57,858 nt of DNA from an uncultured Aquimarina sp. (GTDB lineage: Bacteria > Bacteroidota > Bacteroidia > Flavobacteriales > Flavobacteriaceae). Both the position numbers and the translations under genes were made by a program. Below, piece by piece: positions 42,643 to 51,480 of this stretch; within the stretch, counting starts at the first letter, position 1; each line of letters opens with the position of its first letter. The stretch is taken from assembly GCA_947498595.1 (NCBI GenBank), contig CANMKX010000025.1, positions 1 to 57,858 of the forward strand, written 5' to 3'. The notes beneath the pieces were generated by a model. The model was given only the letters and a program-made list of their open reading frames with translations. It did not search any database and was not told where the DNA came from.

Positions 42643-44661
42643 TTACAGCAATCCAGCTCTTTTTAATAAAGCATCTGGTTTAGGTTCTTGCCCACGAAAA
42701 CGTTTATAGAGTTCCATAGGATTTTCAGTTCCTCCTTTAGATAAAATATGTTCTTTAAACTTTGTAGCAATTTCAGTATTAAAAATACCTTGTTCTTTAA
42801 AATAAGCAAAAGCATCTGCATCTAATACTTCTGCCCATTTATAAGAATAGTACCCGGCAGAATATCCTCCTTGAAAGATATGAGAAAAAGCTGTACTCAT
42901 ACAATTTTCGGTTACATCTGGATATAACGATGTATTTGCAAAAGCAGCTAATTCATGAGATTTAACATCTGTAATATTTGATGGATCTTGACCGTGCCAA
43001 GACATGTCTAATAATCCAAAACTTAATTGACGTAAAGTAGCGATGCCTTCTTGAAAAGTAGCAGAATCTTTTATTTTAGTAATTAATTCCATCGGAATTA
43101 CCTCATCTGTTTCATAATGTTTAGCAAATAATTCTAAAGCTTCTTTTTCGTAACACCAGTTTTCTAAAACTTGACTAGGAAGTTCTACAAAATCCCAAAA
43201 TACGCTTGTTCCAGATAAACTAGGATAAGTGGTATTTGCTAGCATACCATGCAATGCATGACCAAATTCATGAAATAATGTAGTAACCTCATTAAATGTT
43301 AATAAAGAAGGTTTACTAGGTGTTGGTTTAGTGAAATTACATACAATAGAAATATGAGGACGACTATCAACAGTATCTATTTTCATTTGTGATTTATAAG
43401 ATGTCATCCAGGCACCATTTCGTTTTCCAGATCTAGGATGAAAATCAGCATATAAAAACGAAACAAAATTACCTTGATCGTCAGTAACACTATACGTTTT
43501 TACTTCTTCATGATATTTGTCTATCGTATCAATTTCCTGGAAAGATAATCCATATAATTTCTCAGAAATAGTAAACACACCATCAATTACATTTTCAAGT
43601 TTAAAATATGGTTTTAATTGCTCGTCATCTAACTTGAAAAGTTTCTGTTTCAATTTTTCTGAATAATAAGCACCGTCCCATTTCTGTAATTGATCGATAT
43701 TATCTAAATCTTTTGCGAAATTTTGTAAACGATCAAATTCTTTTTGAGCAGCAGGCTTAGCTTTATCCAAAATGTCGTTTAGAAAAGAAAAAACAGCCTC
43801 TGGTGTTTTTGCCATTCGTTCTTCTAGTATATAATGCGCATGAGATTGATAACCTAGCAGTTGAGCTCTTTGATAACGAAGTTTAACGATTGATAAAACA
43901 TTGTTTTGATTATCTAAATCATCATTGTTAAATCCTTTTGACGAAAATGCTAATGCTAGTTTTTCTCTTAATTTACGATTATCAGCATACGTCATAAAAG
44001 GAATGTAACTAGGGTAATCTAGTGTAATTAACCATCCATCTTTATTTTTTGTTTTAGCTAAAGCTTTGGCAGCTTCTTTAGCCCCATCGGGTAAACCAGA
44101 GAGATCTGTTTCTTGAGTAAGCAACATCTCAAACTTATTTGTTTCAGCAAGAATATTCTCTCCAAAAGAAAGGCTTAATTGCGCCAATTGCTTATCAATA
44201 CTTCTTAGTTGTTCTTTTTTTTGATCAGGCAAATTAGCTCCATTTCTAGAAAAAGATTTGTAACGTTTTTCAAGTAATGTTACTTGCTCAGGAGATAAAT
44301 CTAAATTACTTTTTTGTAAGTAAACAGTCTCTATACGTTTGAATAATGTTTCGTTTAAAGCAATGTCATTACTGAATTCTGTAAGTAAAGGAGATATTTC
44401 TTGAGCAGCTTTTTGAATGTCTTCGTTAGTTTCTGCACTATTTAAATTGAAAAATGTACTAGAAACACGATCTAGTAATGCTCCGCTATAATCCAAAGAT
44501 TCAATTGTATTTTTAAAAGAAGGAGCTTCTTTAGAGTTAACAATCTTGTCAATTTCATTTTTAGCAATGGTGATTGCATTTTGTATAGCAGGAAGAAAAT
44601 GCTCTGATTTTATTTGAGAAAACGGAGCAGTGTCAAATGATGTTAATAAAGGATTAGTCAT
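42643..44661 (-). CDS. M3-family zinc oligopeptidase (Dcp/OpdA-like)
   Basis: 672 aa cytoplasmic metallopeptidase (no signal peptide; starts MTNPLLTSFDTAPFSQIKSE). Zinc motif LFHEFGHALHG near residue 460, then LSGTSVFWDFVELPSQVLEN with the third ligand Glu region. It degrades short peptides, completing protein turnover. The SGT element resembles Dcp while FWDFVELPSQ lies between Dcp and oligopeptidase A, so I leave the subtype open. The promoter region upstream shares the long intergenic stretch with a candidate small RNA on the other strand. Confidence 0.9.
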   Translation of the reverse strand: MTNPLLTSFDTAPFSQIKSEHFLPAIQNAITIAKNEIDKIVNSKEAPSFKNTIESLDYSGALLDRVSSTFFNLNSAETNEDIQKAAQEISPLLTEFSNDIALNETLFKRIETVYLQKSNLDLSPEQVTLLEKRYKSFSRNGANLPDQKKEQLRSIDKQLAQLSLSFGENILAETNKFEMLLTQETDLSGLPDGAKEAAKALAKTKNKDGWLITLDYPSYIPFMTYADNRKLREKLALAFSSKGFNNDDLDNQNNVLSIVKLRYQRAQLLGYQSHAHYILEERMAKTPEAVFSFLNDILDKAKPAAQKEFDRLQNFAKDLDNIDQLQKWDGAYYSEKLKQKLFKLDDEQLKPYFKLENVIDGVFTISEKLYGLSFQEIDTIDKYHEEVKTYSVTDDQGNFVSFLYADFHPRSGKRNGAWMTSYKSQMKIDTVDSRPHISIVCNFTKPTPSKPSLLTFNEVTTLFHEFGHALHGMLANTTYPSLSGTSVFWDFVELPSQVLENWCYEKEALELFAKHYETDEVIPMELITKIKDSATFQEGIATLRQLSFGLLDMSWHGQDPSNITDVKSHELAAFANTSLYPDVTENCMSTAFSHIFQGGYSAGYYSYKWAEVLDADAFAYFKEQGIFNTEIATKFKEHILSKGGTENPMELYKRFRGQEPKPDALLKRAGLL

Positions 44662-44751
44662 ATACTATAGTTACTTTATGAATATGATTTATAAAAAATG
44701 TTTTTTATCGATAAAGTATGATCATTATCGAGTATTTATAATTTAAATCCG

Positions 44752-44774
44752 TTCCATTAGAATGAGAAATGGAA
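44752..44774. promoter_or_regulatory. inverted repeat upstream of the candidate small RNA promoter
   Basis: TTCCATT-N9-AATGGAA with perfect seven-base arms, nine bases before the TAAATTTG box, overlapping where a minus-33 element would lie. Possible regulator site. Confidence 0.4.
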
Positions 44775-44782
44775 TAGAAATA

Positions 44783-44790
44783 TAAATTTG
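44783..44790 (+). promoter_or_regulatory. minus-7 box of the candidate small RNA gene
   Basis: TAAATTTG, a full TAnnTTTG match on the plus strand. No plus-strand coding gene follows it until 47101, but a structured segment and a terminator do. Confidence 0.5.
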
Positions 44791-44795
44791 TTCCA

Positions 44796-44919
44796 AGTTT
44801 ATTAGGAAAAGGTCTTATTATATAGAAACGTATATTGCTATTTTGGGGTATGGAATCTCGATATACAGTTTCATAAGACCAAATATATAGAAAGAGTCAC
44901 ATTTTGTGACTCTTTTTTT
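44796..44919 (+). ncRNA. candidate small RNA gene
   Basis: Not a known family that I recognise. The stretch has a promoter-like box just upstream, then a three-part hairpin: 44811-44818 pairs with 44873-44880 (GGTCTTAT / ATAAGACC), 44825-44829 with 44868-44872 (GAAAC / GTTTC) and 44830-44835 with 44861-44866 (GTATAT / ATATAC), leaving a 25-nt loop containing TTTTGGGGTATGG. An intrinsic terminator follows (44891-44919, GAGTCACA / TGTGACTC and T7). Transcript about 124 nt. No convincing ORF inside. Transcription start is estimated from the box. Confidence 0.5.
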
Positions 44920-45202
44920 ATTCAATTTATTTCATAAAATATAAAATTAATGATCAGAATAATATGATTATTGGTTGTTTAATAGATTTAAATACAAGGA
45001 AAAAAAGTTTACAATGCCTTTTGTCGAAAAAAAAAGCATTTCATCGAAGGTAATATGTCTTTTTTTAGTATTTTTATCAGGCTAAGATGTAAGATGTATA
45101 CCTTTAACTCAGGTTTTAAGAGTAGTGGTTTTACTTTAAAAGTTTGTAATATATTTAAGTTGGTTAATAAATAATATTATATTAAAGTAAAGCCTGATAT
45201 TG

Positions 45203-45234
45203 AAAAAAGAGTCACATTTATGTGACTCTTTTTT
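45203..45234. terminator. bidirectional terminator downstream of purE
   Basis: AAAAAAGAGTCACA / TGTGACTCTTTTTT with a TTTA loop. It lies 20 bases past the purE stop on the minus strand. Its stem is almost the same sequence as the terminator at 44891-44919. Confidence 0.9.
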
Positions 45235-45253
45235 CTGTTTATATAAAAAAGTA

Positions 45254-45739
45254 TTAAGAATCAATACTTTTAGCTCCTTTAATAACCTTTTGCTTAAGAT
45301 TTTCTTTATAGGATAGTATCTTATCTAAAATGATAGGATCATTTGCTCCAATAATTTGAGCAGCGAGAATTCCTGCATTAAGAGCTCCGTCAAGAGCTAC
45401 AGTAGCAACAGGTACACCTCCTGGCATTTGTAAAATTGAAAGAACAGAATCCCAACCATCGATAGAATTTCTTGATTTAACAGGAACACCTATTACTGGA
45501 AGAGGAGATAATGAAGCGACCATACCGGGTAGGTGAGCAGCTCCACCAGCCCCAGCAATAATGACTTTGATTCCTCGAGTATGAGCATTTTTGGCATAAT
45601 CAAACAACTTCTCAGGAGTTCGATGTGCAGAAACAATATCAACTTCTACTTCAATATCAAAACTTTTTAAAATATCGATAGCTTGTTGCATGACAGGGAG
45701 GTCACTAGTACTTCCCATAATAACTCCTATTTTAGCCAT
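45254..45739 (-). CDS. purE: 5-(carboxyamino)imidazole ribonucleotide mutase
   Basis: Class I PurE of purine biosynthesis; moves the carboxyl group of N5-CAIR to give CAIR. 161 aa. GSTSDLPVM at residues 9-17, SAHRTPEKLFDYA near 39 and GAGGAAHLPGMVAS near 69 are the signature motifs; GVPVKSRNSIDGWDSVLSIL and MPGGVPVATVALDGA complete the active site. The gene follows purK by 26 bases and uses the same promoter. Confidence 0.96.
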   Translation of the reverse strand: MAKIGVIMGSTSDLPVMQQAIDILKSFDIEVEVDIVSAHRTPEKLFDYAKNAHTRGIKVIIAGAGGAAHLPGMVASLSPLPVIGVPVKSRNSIDGWDSVLSILQMPGGVPVATVALDGALNAGILAAQIIGANDPIILDKILSYKENLKQKVIKGAKSIDS

Positions 45740-45765
45740 AAGAATATAATTTAAAATATGTTGTT

Positions 45766-46926
45766 TTATATGTGACTAATCACTTTAATTGTTTTCTTAA
45801 CATTTTCGGCAATGATTCTAGCCTGTTCTATATTTTCATGAATAATTGTAACATGCCCCATTTTTCTATAAGGCCTTGTTGTTTTCTTACCATATATATG
45901 AGGAGTAACACCTTCCATTTCCATGATTGAAGAAATATTTTCATAAATAACATCACCAGTATAACCTTCTTCGCCGACTAGATTGACCATAACACCACCT
46001 ACTTTATTAGCAGTTTTACCTAAAGGAAGACCTAAAATAGCTCGAATGTGCTGGTCAAACTGATTTGTGTAACTAGCTTCAATACTATAATGACCACTAT
46101 TATGAGGTCTAGGGGCAACTTCGTTGATAAGAATATCATCCTCTTGAGTAAGGAACATTTCTACAGCAAGAATCCCAACATGCTCAAATGCTTCAGAAAC
46201 CTGTTGAGCAATTTCTCTAGCTTTATTTCTAATAGATTCATTAATTCTAGCAGGACAAATGACATATTCTACTTGATTGGCTTCAGGATGAAACTCCATT
46301 TCAACAACAGGATATGTTTTTACAGCACCTTTTGAATTACGAGCTACAATAACAGCTAATTCATTCTTGAAAAAAATCATTTCTTCAGCAATACACTCTG
46401 TATTAGGTAGTTTTTCTAAATCATCTATAGATTTGATGATAGAAACGCCATTTCCATCATACCCTCCTTGAGTGCTTTTCCAAACAAATGGTAATGTTAA
46501 CTTATCAGAAAGAATAGCTTCTGTTAGCTGTAACTTATCATCATATTGAATGAAATCAGCAGTTGGAATTTTTTTATCTTTATAAAAAACCTTTTGTAAT
46601 CCTTTGTTTTGTATTTTTTGTAATGTAGCTACGCTAGGAAAAACTTTTACTCCTTCTAATTCTAATTGCTTAAGAGCATCAAGATTTACTAATTCAATTT
46701 CTAGAGTTAAGAGATCTACTTTTTTTCCAAAATTATACACCGTAGTATAGTCCATCAAATCTCCTTCTTCAAAATGATCACAAGCAATATTACTAGGAGC
46801 ATTAGGATTAGGATCTAAGACATGTGTTTGTATATCGTATTTGCGAGTTTCGTAGAGCATCATTTTGCCCAATTGTCCGCCGCCCAAAATACCAAGTTTA
46901 AAGCTAGAGGAAAAATAATTAATCAT
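45766..46926 (-). CDS. purK: 5-(carboxyamino)imidazole ribonucleotide synthase
   Basis: ATP-grasp enzyme that carboxylates AIR with bicarbonate and feeds PurE. 386 aa. The N-terminus LGILGGGQLGKMMLYETRKY is diagnostic, followed by LDPNPNAPSN; ATP-grasp residues lie in WKSTQGGYDGNGV and EMFLTQEDDILINEVAPRPH, then NSGHYSIEA. Upstream is a TATTTTTG box and then the divergent hpt-adk gene, so both purine genes leave one spacer. Confidence 0.96.
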   Translation of the reverse strand: MINYFSSSFKLGILGGGQLGKMMLYETRKYDIQTHVLDPNPNAPSNIACDHFEEGDLMDYTTVYNFGKKVDLLTLEIELVNLDALKQLELEGVKVFPSVATLQKIQNKGLQKVFYKDKKIPTADFIQYDDKLQLTEAILSDKLTLPFVWKSTQGGYDGNGVSIIKSIDDLEKLPNTECIAEEMIFFKNELAVIVARNSKGAVKTYPVVEMEFHPEANQVEYVICPARINESIRNKAREIAQQVSEAFEHVGILAVEMFLTQEDDILINEVAPRPHNSGHYSIEASYTNQFDQHIRAILGLPLGKTANKVGGVMVNLVGEEGYTGDVIYENISSIMEMEGVTPHIYGKKTTRPYRKMGHVTIIHENIEQARIIAENVKKTIKVISHI

Positions 46927-46957
46927 TTGTTTGTTGTGCTAAAGTGGTTTATGAATG

Positions 46958-46965
46958 CAAAAATA
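46958..46965 (-). promoter_or_regulatory. minus-7 box of purK-purE
   Basis: The minus strand reads TATTTTTG, a TAnnTTTG match, about 31 bases before the purK ATG. I saw no PurR-like palindrome in the spacer. Confidence 0.5.
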
Positions 46966-47050
46966 ATTTTTTCCAATCTAATAGCCTTATAAAAACAGAT
47001 AGGATTTAAATGCAATATTTTATAAACAATAAATCATATTTTAATCACTA

Positions 47051-47058
47051 TCTTTGCG
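47051..47058 (+). promoter_or_regulatory. minus-7 box of the hpt-adk gene
   Basis: TATCTTTG followed by CG, the commonest form of the flavobacterial minus-7 box, 42 bases before the ATG at 47101. Confidence 0.6.
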
Positions 47059-47100
47059 CCTTTTAACAATTAGATCATCTTTAAGATAAAATAAAAGCTT

Positions 47101-48210
47101 ATGATACAGCTACACGATTTACAGTTTACACCTTATATTTCGGAAGAAAAAATCATGAATTCGATAGAGGAATTAACTGTAAAAATAAACGATGATTTAA
47201 AAGGAGAAAAACCATTGTTTATAGGAGTTTTGAATGGCTCTTTTATGTTTGCTACAGAAATAATAAAAAGATTTGATGGTGATTGCGAGGTAAGTTTTAT
47301 TAAAATGTCTTCGTATGAAGGTACAGCAACAACAGAAGAAGTAAAAGAATTAATAGGGTTAAAAGAAGATATTGCAGGTAGAACAGTGGTTGTTTTAGAA
47401 GATATCGTAGATACAGGAAATACAATAGAAGTACTGATCGAAAAATTGCAAGAAAAAAAATGCAAAGAAATAAAGATCGCTACATTATTCTACAAGCCAG
47501 AAGCATATAAAAAAGAAATTAAAATAGATTATATCGGGATTTCGATTCCAAATCGTTTTATTGTTGGATTTGGTCTTGACTATGATGGATTAGGACGAAA
47601 TTTAACAGATGTATATCAATTAAAATCAGATAACAACATGACAAATTTAGTGTTATTCGGACCTCCAGGAGCGGGTAAAGGAACACAAGCTGAAGTATTA
47701 AAAGATAAATATAATTTAAAGCACATTTCTACAGGAGATGTATTTAGATACAATATAAAAAATGCTACAGAATTAGGTACTTTAGCAAAATCATATATTG
47801 ATAAAGGGCAATTAGTACCAGATGAGGTAACTATAAAAATGCTTAGTGAAGAAGTTGATAAAAATTCTGAAGCGAAAGGATTTATTTTTGATGGATTTCC
47901 AAGAACAGAAGCGCAAGCACAAGCTTTAAAAGTTTTATTAGAATCTAAAAAAGCTTCTGTAAGTGCTATGGTTGCGTTAGAAGTAGATGATGAGGTTTTG
48001 GTTCAGCGTTTATTAGAAAGAGGAAAAACTTCTGGAAGAGCAGATGATGCAGATGAAAACGTTATACGTAATCGTATAAAAGTATATTATAAAGAAACAG
48101 CTATTTTGAAAGAATACTACGAAAAAGAAGATAAGTATTTTGGAGTAGATGGTTTTGGAGAAGTGCCAGAAATCACAAGTAGACTGAGTAAAGTTATAGA
48201 TAACTTATAG
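47101..48210 (+). CDS. hypoxanthine phosphoribosyltransferase-adenylate kinase fusion
   Basis: 369 aa joining two enzymes in one frame. Residues 1 to about 178 are a purine phosphoribosyltransferase (PRPP loop VVVLEDIVDTGNT near 94-106; GVLNGSFMFA near 40-49; FIVGFGLDYDGLGRNL near 153) for salvage of hypoxanthine/guanine. Residues 180-369 are a complete adenylate kinase: P-loop GPPGAGKGTQ 187-196, HISTGDVFR, FIFDGFPRTEAQA, and RGKTSGRADD. An ATG at 47638 would give a stand-alone 190-aa kinase, so internal initiation could add a second product. No stop lies at the junction. Divergent from purK-purE. Confidence 0.93.
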   Translation: MIQLHDLQFTPYISEEKIMNSIEELTVKINDDLKGEKPLFIGVLNGSFMFATEIIKRFDGDCEVSFIKMSSYEGTATTEEVKELIGLKEDIAGRTVVVLEDIVDTGNTIEVLIEKLQEKKCKEIKIATLFYKPEAYKKEIKIDYIGISIPNRFIVGFGLDYDGLGRNLTDVYQLKSDNNMTNLVLFGPPGAGKGTQAEVLKDKYNLKHISTGDVFRYNIKNATELGTLAKSYIDKGQLVPDEVTIKMLSEEVDKNSEAKGFIFDGFPRTEAQAQALKVLLESKKASVSAMVALEVDDEVLVQRLLERGKTSGRADDADENVIRNRIKVYYKETAILKEYYEKEDKYFGVDGFGEVPEITSRLSKVIDNL

Positions 48211-48251
48211 GCAGTAAGAAATTAAATTGTAGCGGTAAATAAGAAAAGGAT

Positions 48252-49250
48252 ATGACTGAAGGGAATTTTGTTGATTATGTAAAATTACATATTACTTCTG
48301 GTAACGGAGGTAAAGGTTCTACACATCTACATCGAGAAAAATACATAACCAAAGGAGGACCAGACGGAGGAGACGGTGGTCGAGGAGGACATGTTATTTT
48401 GCAAGGAGATACTAATATGTGGACATTGTACCATTTAAAATTTAAAAGACATTTTAAAGCTGGGCATGGAGAGCATGGAAGTAAAAATAGAAGTACAGGT
48501 GGGGATGGCGAAGATGTTTATGTAAAAGTTCCATTAGGAACCGTTGTAAGAGATACAGAAACTCAAGAGATTCTATACGAAATAACAGAATCAGGTCAAG
48601 AAATTATTATCGCTAAAGGTGGTATGGGAGGAAGAGGTAACTGGCATTTTAAAAGCCCGACAAACCAAACTCCTAGATATGCCCAGCCAGGTACTCCTGG
48701 AGAAGAACATGGGGTAACACTAGAACTTAAAATATTAGCAGATGTAGGTTTAGTAGGATTTCCTAATGCAGGGAAATCTACATTACTGTCTGTGATTACT
48801 TCTGCAAAACCTAAAATAGCAGATTATGAGTTTACTACTTTAAAACCTAATTTAGGAATAGTAGAATATAGAGATTTTCAGACTTTCGTTATTGCAGATA
48901 TCCCTGGAATTATAGAAGGAGCTGCTGAAGGAAAAGGAATTGGACACCGTTTTTTACGACATATTGAACGAAATTCAACATTATTATTTTTAGTACCAGC
49001 AGATGCAGATGATATAGCTCAACAATATGAAATCTTATTAGATGAGTTGAGAAGGTATAACCCTGAATTGCTAGATAAAGATAGATTAGTTGTAATATCA
49101 AAATCAGATATGCTTGATGATGAATTGCAAGCAGAACTCAAAATAGAGTTAGATGAAAAATTACAAGCACCGTATATGTTTATCTCATCTGTAGCGCAGC
49201 AAGGATTACAAGAATTAAAAGATAGACTTTGGAAAATGTTGAATAATTAA
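48252..49250 (+). CDS. obg: GTPase Obg
   Basis: Essential GTPase in late 50S ribosome assembly and stress control. 332 aa. The glycine-rich Obg domain (residues 1-158, with [19 protein letters not shown]) is followed by the G domain: [33 protein letters not shown] and SKSD. The C-terminal Obg extension of some species is absent, as is usual in Bacteroidota. 41 bases after hpt-adk; a hairpin terminator follows, so both genes may share a transcript. Confidence 0.96.
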   Translation: MTEGNFVDYVKLHITSGNGGKGSTHLHREKYITKGGPDGGDGGRGGHVILQGDTNMWTLYHLKFKRHFKAGHGEHGSKNRSTGGDGEDVYVKVPLGTVVRDTETQEILYEITESGQEIIIAKGGMGGRGNWHFKSPTNQTPRYAQPGTPGEEHGVTLELKILADVGLVGFPNAGKSTLLSVITSAKPKIADYEFTTLKPNLGIVEYRDFQTFVIADIPGIIEGAAEGKGIGHRFLRHIERNSTLLFLVPADADDIAQQYEILLDELRRYNPELLDKDRLVVISKSDMLDDELQAELKIELDEKLQAPYMFISSVAQQGLQELKDRLWKMLNN

Positions 49251-49270
49251 AAATATATTTCCTTAGAATG

Positions 49271-49303
49271 AAAAAAGCGAGTTATTTATAGCTCGCTTTT
49301 TTT
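49271..49303 (+). terminator. terminator after obg
   Basis: AAAAAAGCGAG / CTCGCTTTTTTT stem with a few inner pairs (one G-U) and a T7 run, 20 bases after the obg stop. Confidence 0.88.
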
Positions 49304-49368
49304 ATGCTATAAAATTAATAACAGACTAAAAAACTAATTATCTTTACATATAGATAAATCCATAAATA

Positions 49369-50724
49369 ATGCGAATACATTTTATAGCTATAGGAGGAAG
49401 TGCAATGCATAATCTGGCTATAGCATTACATAAAAAGGGAGAAAAAGTAACAGGAAGTGATGATGTTATTTTTGAACCATCTAAATCTAGATTGAACAAA
49501 TATAAGTTACTACCGACAGAAGAAGGATGGGATCCAGCAAATATAACAGAAGAAATTGATGTTGTTATTTTAGGAATGCATGCAAAAAGTGATAATCCTG
49601 AACTATTGAGAGCGCAGGAATTGGGATTGAAAATATATTCCTATCCAGAGTTTTTATACGAACAATCAAAAGAAAAAACAAGAGTAGTTATTGGAGGGTC
49701 TCATGGGAAAACGACAATAACATCAATGATACTTCATGTATTACATTATCATGATCGAAATGTGGATTATATGGTAGGAGCTCAATTAGAAGGGTTTGAT
49801 ACCATGGTTCACCTTACAGAAGAGAATGATTTTATTGTTTTAGAAGGAGATGAGTATTTGTCATCAGCATTGGATAGAAGACCAAAATTTCATTTATACC
49901 AACCTAATATAGCCTTAGTAAGTGGGATTGCTTGGGACCATATTAATGTTTTTCCAACGATAGAGAATTATAAAGAGCAGTTCAAGATTTTTATGAACTC
50001 TATCATAAATGGTGGAGCATTAGTGTATAATGAAGAAGATGTTTTAGTCAAAGAATTGGCAGAAGCAACAGAAAATCCGATACGTAAATTTCCATACGAA
50101 ACACCAAGTTATAGTGTAGAAGATGGAGAAACGTTATTAAGTACACCTGAAGGAGATATGCCGATAGAAGTATTTGGAGCGCATAATCTTAATAATATTG
50201 CAGGAGCAAAATGGATTTGTCAGCATATGGGAGTGGATGAAGATGATTTTTATGAAGCTATAGCAACTTTTAAAGGAGCATCAAAGCGATTAGAAAAAAT
50301 AGTTGAAACTGATAACAGTGTAGCATTCAAAGATTTTGCTCATAGTCCTTCAAAAGTAGCAGCAACTACAATAGCTGTAAAAGAACAATTTAAAGAGAAA
50401 AGACTTGTAGCGTGTCTAGAATTGCATACGTATAGCAGTCTTAATGCAGAGTTTCTTAAAGAATATAAAGGGGCTTTAAAAATGGCAGACGAAGCAGTTG
50501 TATTCTTTTCTCCAGAAGCTGTAAAAATAAAACAATTAGAAGAAGTTTCTGAAAGCCAAATAAGAGAAGCTTTTGATAAGGAAAGTTTGAAAATTTATAC
50601 GGATCCAATTGCTTTTAAAGAGTATTTATTTAAGCAAGAATATACAGATACAGCATTGCTATTAATGAGTAGCGGTAATTACGGTGGACTTGATTTTAAG
50701 GATGTAGAAGCGATACTGAATTAG
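49369..50724 (+). CDS. Mur ligase family protein, Mpl/MurC-like
   Basis: 451 aa. N-terminal nucleotide-binding IAIGGSAMHNLAIALHKKGE (residues 6-25), P-loop GGSHGKTT near 110-117, and VSGIAWDHINVFPTIENYKE. The organisation of residues and the GSAMHNL start fit Mpl, which reattaches recycled tripeptide to UDP-MurNAc, better than MurC (which has GIGGxGMSG). A TATCTTTA promoter-like box is 20 bases before the ATG (49341-49348). Not part of a mur cluster here. Confidence 0.85.
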   Translation: MRIHFIAIGGSAMHNLAIALHKKGEKVTGSDDVIFEPSKSRLNKYKLLPTEEGWDPANITEEIDVVILGMHAKSDNPELLRAQELGLKIYSYPEFLYEQSKEKTRVVIGGSHGKTTITSMILHVLHYHDRNVDYMVGAQLEGFDTMVHLTEENDFIVLEGDEYLSSALDRRPKFHLYQPNIALVSGIAWDHINVFPTIENYKEQFKIFMNSIINGGALVYNEEDVLVKELAEATENPIRKFPYETPSYSVEDGETLLSTPEGDMPIEVFGAHNLNNIAGAKWICQHMGVDEDDFYEAIATFKGASKRLEKIVETDNSVAFKDFAHSPSKVAATTIAVKEQFKEKRLVACLELHTYSSLNAEFLKEYKGALKMADEAVVFFSPEAVKIKQLEEVSESQIREAFDKESLKIYTDPIAFKEYLFKQEYTDTALLLMSSGNYGGLDFKDVEAILN

Positions 50725-50758
50725 TTGATAACATAGTAGTGACGCAAAAAAAAAGAAT

Positions 50759-50793
50759 AAAAAAGGAGATTTCTTTAAGAAATCTCCTTTTTT
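50759..50793. terminator. bidirectional terminator after the Mpl-like gene
   Basis: AAAAGGAGATTTCTT / AAGAAATCTCCTTTT, flanked by A and T runs; it partly overlaps the stop codon of the convergent DUF1569 gene. Confidence 0.88.
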
Positions 50794-51232
50794 ATTTTCC
50801 AAATTGTCTTAGATGATGGTCTAGATGTTTGTATTGTAATTTTCCCCATTGCTCAGAGCTAAACTTACCAAAAATGGGATGCTTTCCCCATGGATCTTCT
50901 TTCTTATGATAAATAGTTTCAATTAATGAAAGTAAGCTACGCTTTTCAGTTTCAAAAACTTTAGGGTACATAACTTTTAGTTTAGAATGAGTCGGTAGAT
51001 TTTTTCGCCAAGGACGATCATTATAAAGAGATTTTTTAAAAAAAAGAATAGCAAAAATATTGGGACGTAAATCTAAATTATCCTCTTGTAAAGCTATTTT
51101 TAATAGATATTGACAATGGAAAAGCATTTGAGATACATTCATTTTGCCCCATTTAGCCTGATCTTTATATGACAAATTATTAATTCTATCAATGATTTCA
51201 TTCTTTGTAACTTCATTAAATAATGATTTCAT
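50792..51232 (-). CDS. DUF1569 (DinB-like) protein
   Basis: 146 aa. KWGKMNVSQMLFHCQYLLKI (residues 27-46) and the C-terminal KHLDHHLRQFG give the three His typical of the DinB/DUF1569 metal-binding four-helix fold. PWGKHPIFGKFSSEQWG is the family's Trp-rich loop. Function unknown. Monocistronic, convergent with the Mpl-like gene. Confidence 0.85.
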   Translation of the reverse strand: MKSLFNEVTKNEIIDRINNLSYKDQAKWGKMNVSQMLFHCQYLLKIALQEDNLDLRPNIFAILFFKKSLYNDRPWRKNLPTHSKLKVMYPKVFETEKRSLLSLIETIYHKKEDPWGKHPIFGKFSSEQWGKLQYKHLDHHLRQFGK

Positions 51233-51422
51233 AGGTATGCAAATATTTTAATGATTAAATGAATAGTTCCCTAAAATTGAAGAGATGAATTGAACTATTA
51301 AAAATAATTTGGGTAGTTTAATAGATAATTCTTTGTAACCAAATGTAAATTATATTTAGTGGTAAAAAAAATAGAATATTTAAGATATTATGTTAATGCA
51401 ATTTTCTTTTGATTTATGCCAC

Positions 51423-51454
51423 AAAAAAAAGGAACTATTTTAAATAGTTCCTTT
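51423..51454 (-). terminator. terminator of the small secreted protein gene
   Basis: AAAGGAACTATTT / AAATAGTTCCTTT, U8 on the minus strand, 27 bases past the stop. The rest of 51233-51422 shows nothing I can support. Confidence 0.8.
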
Positions 51455-51480
51455 GTCGTATTATTTAGAAAGATATTTTA

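Noticed and set aside
46048..46335. 95-codon open frame on the plus strand
   Set aside because: Antisense shadow of purK.
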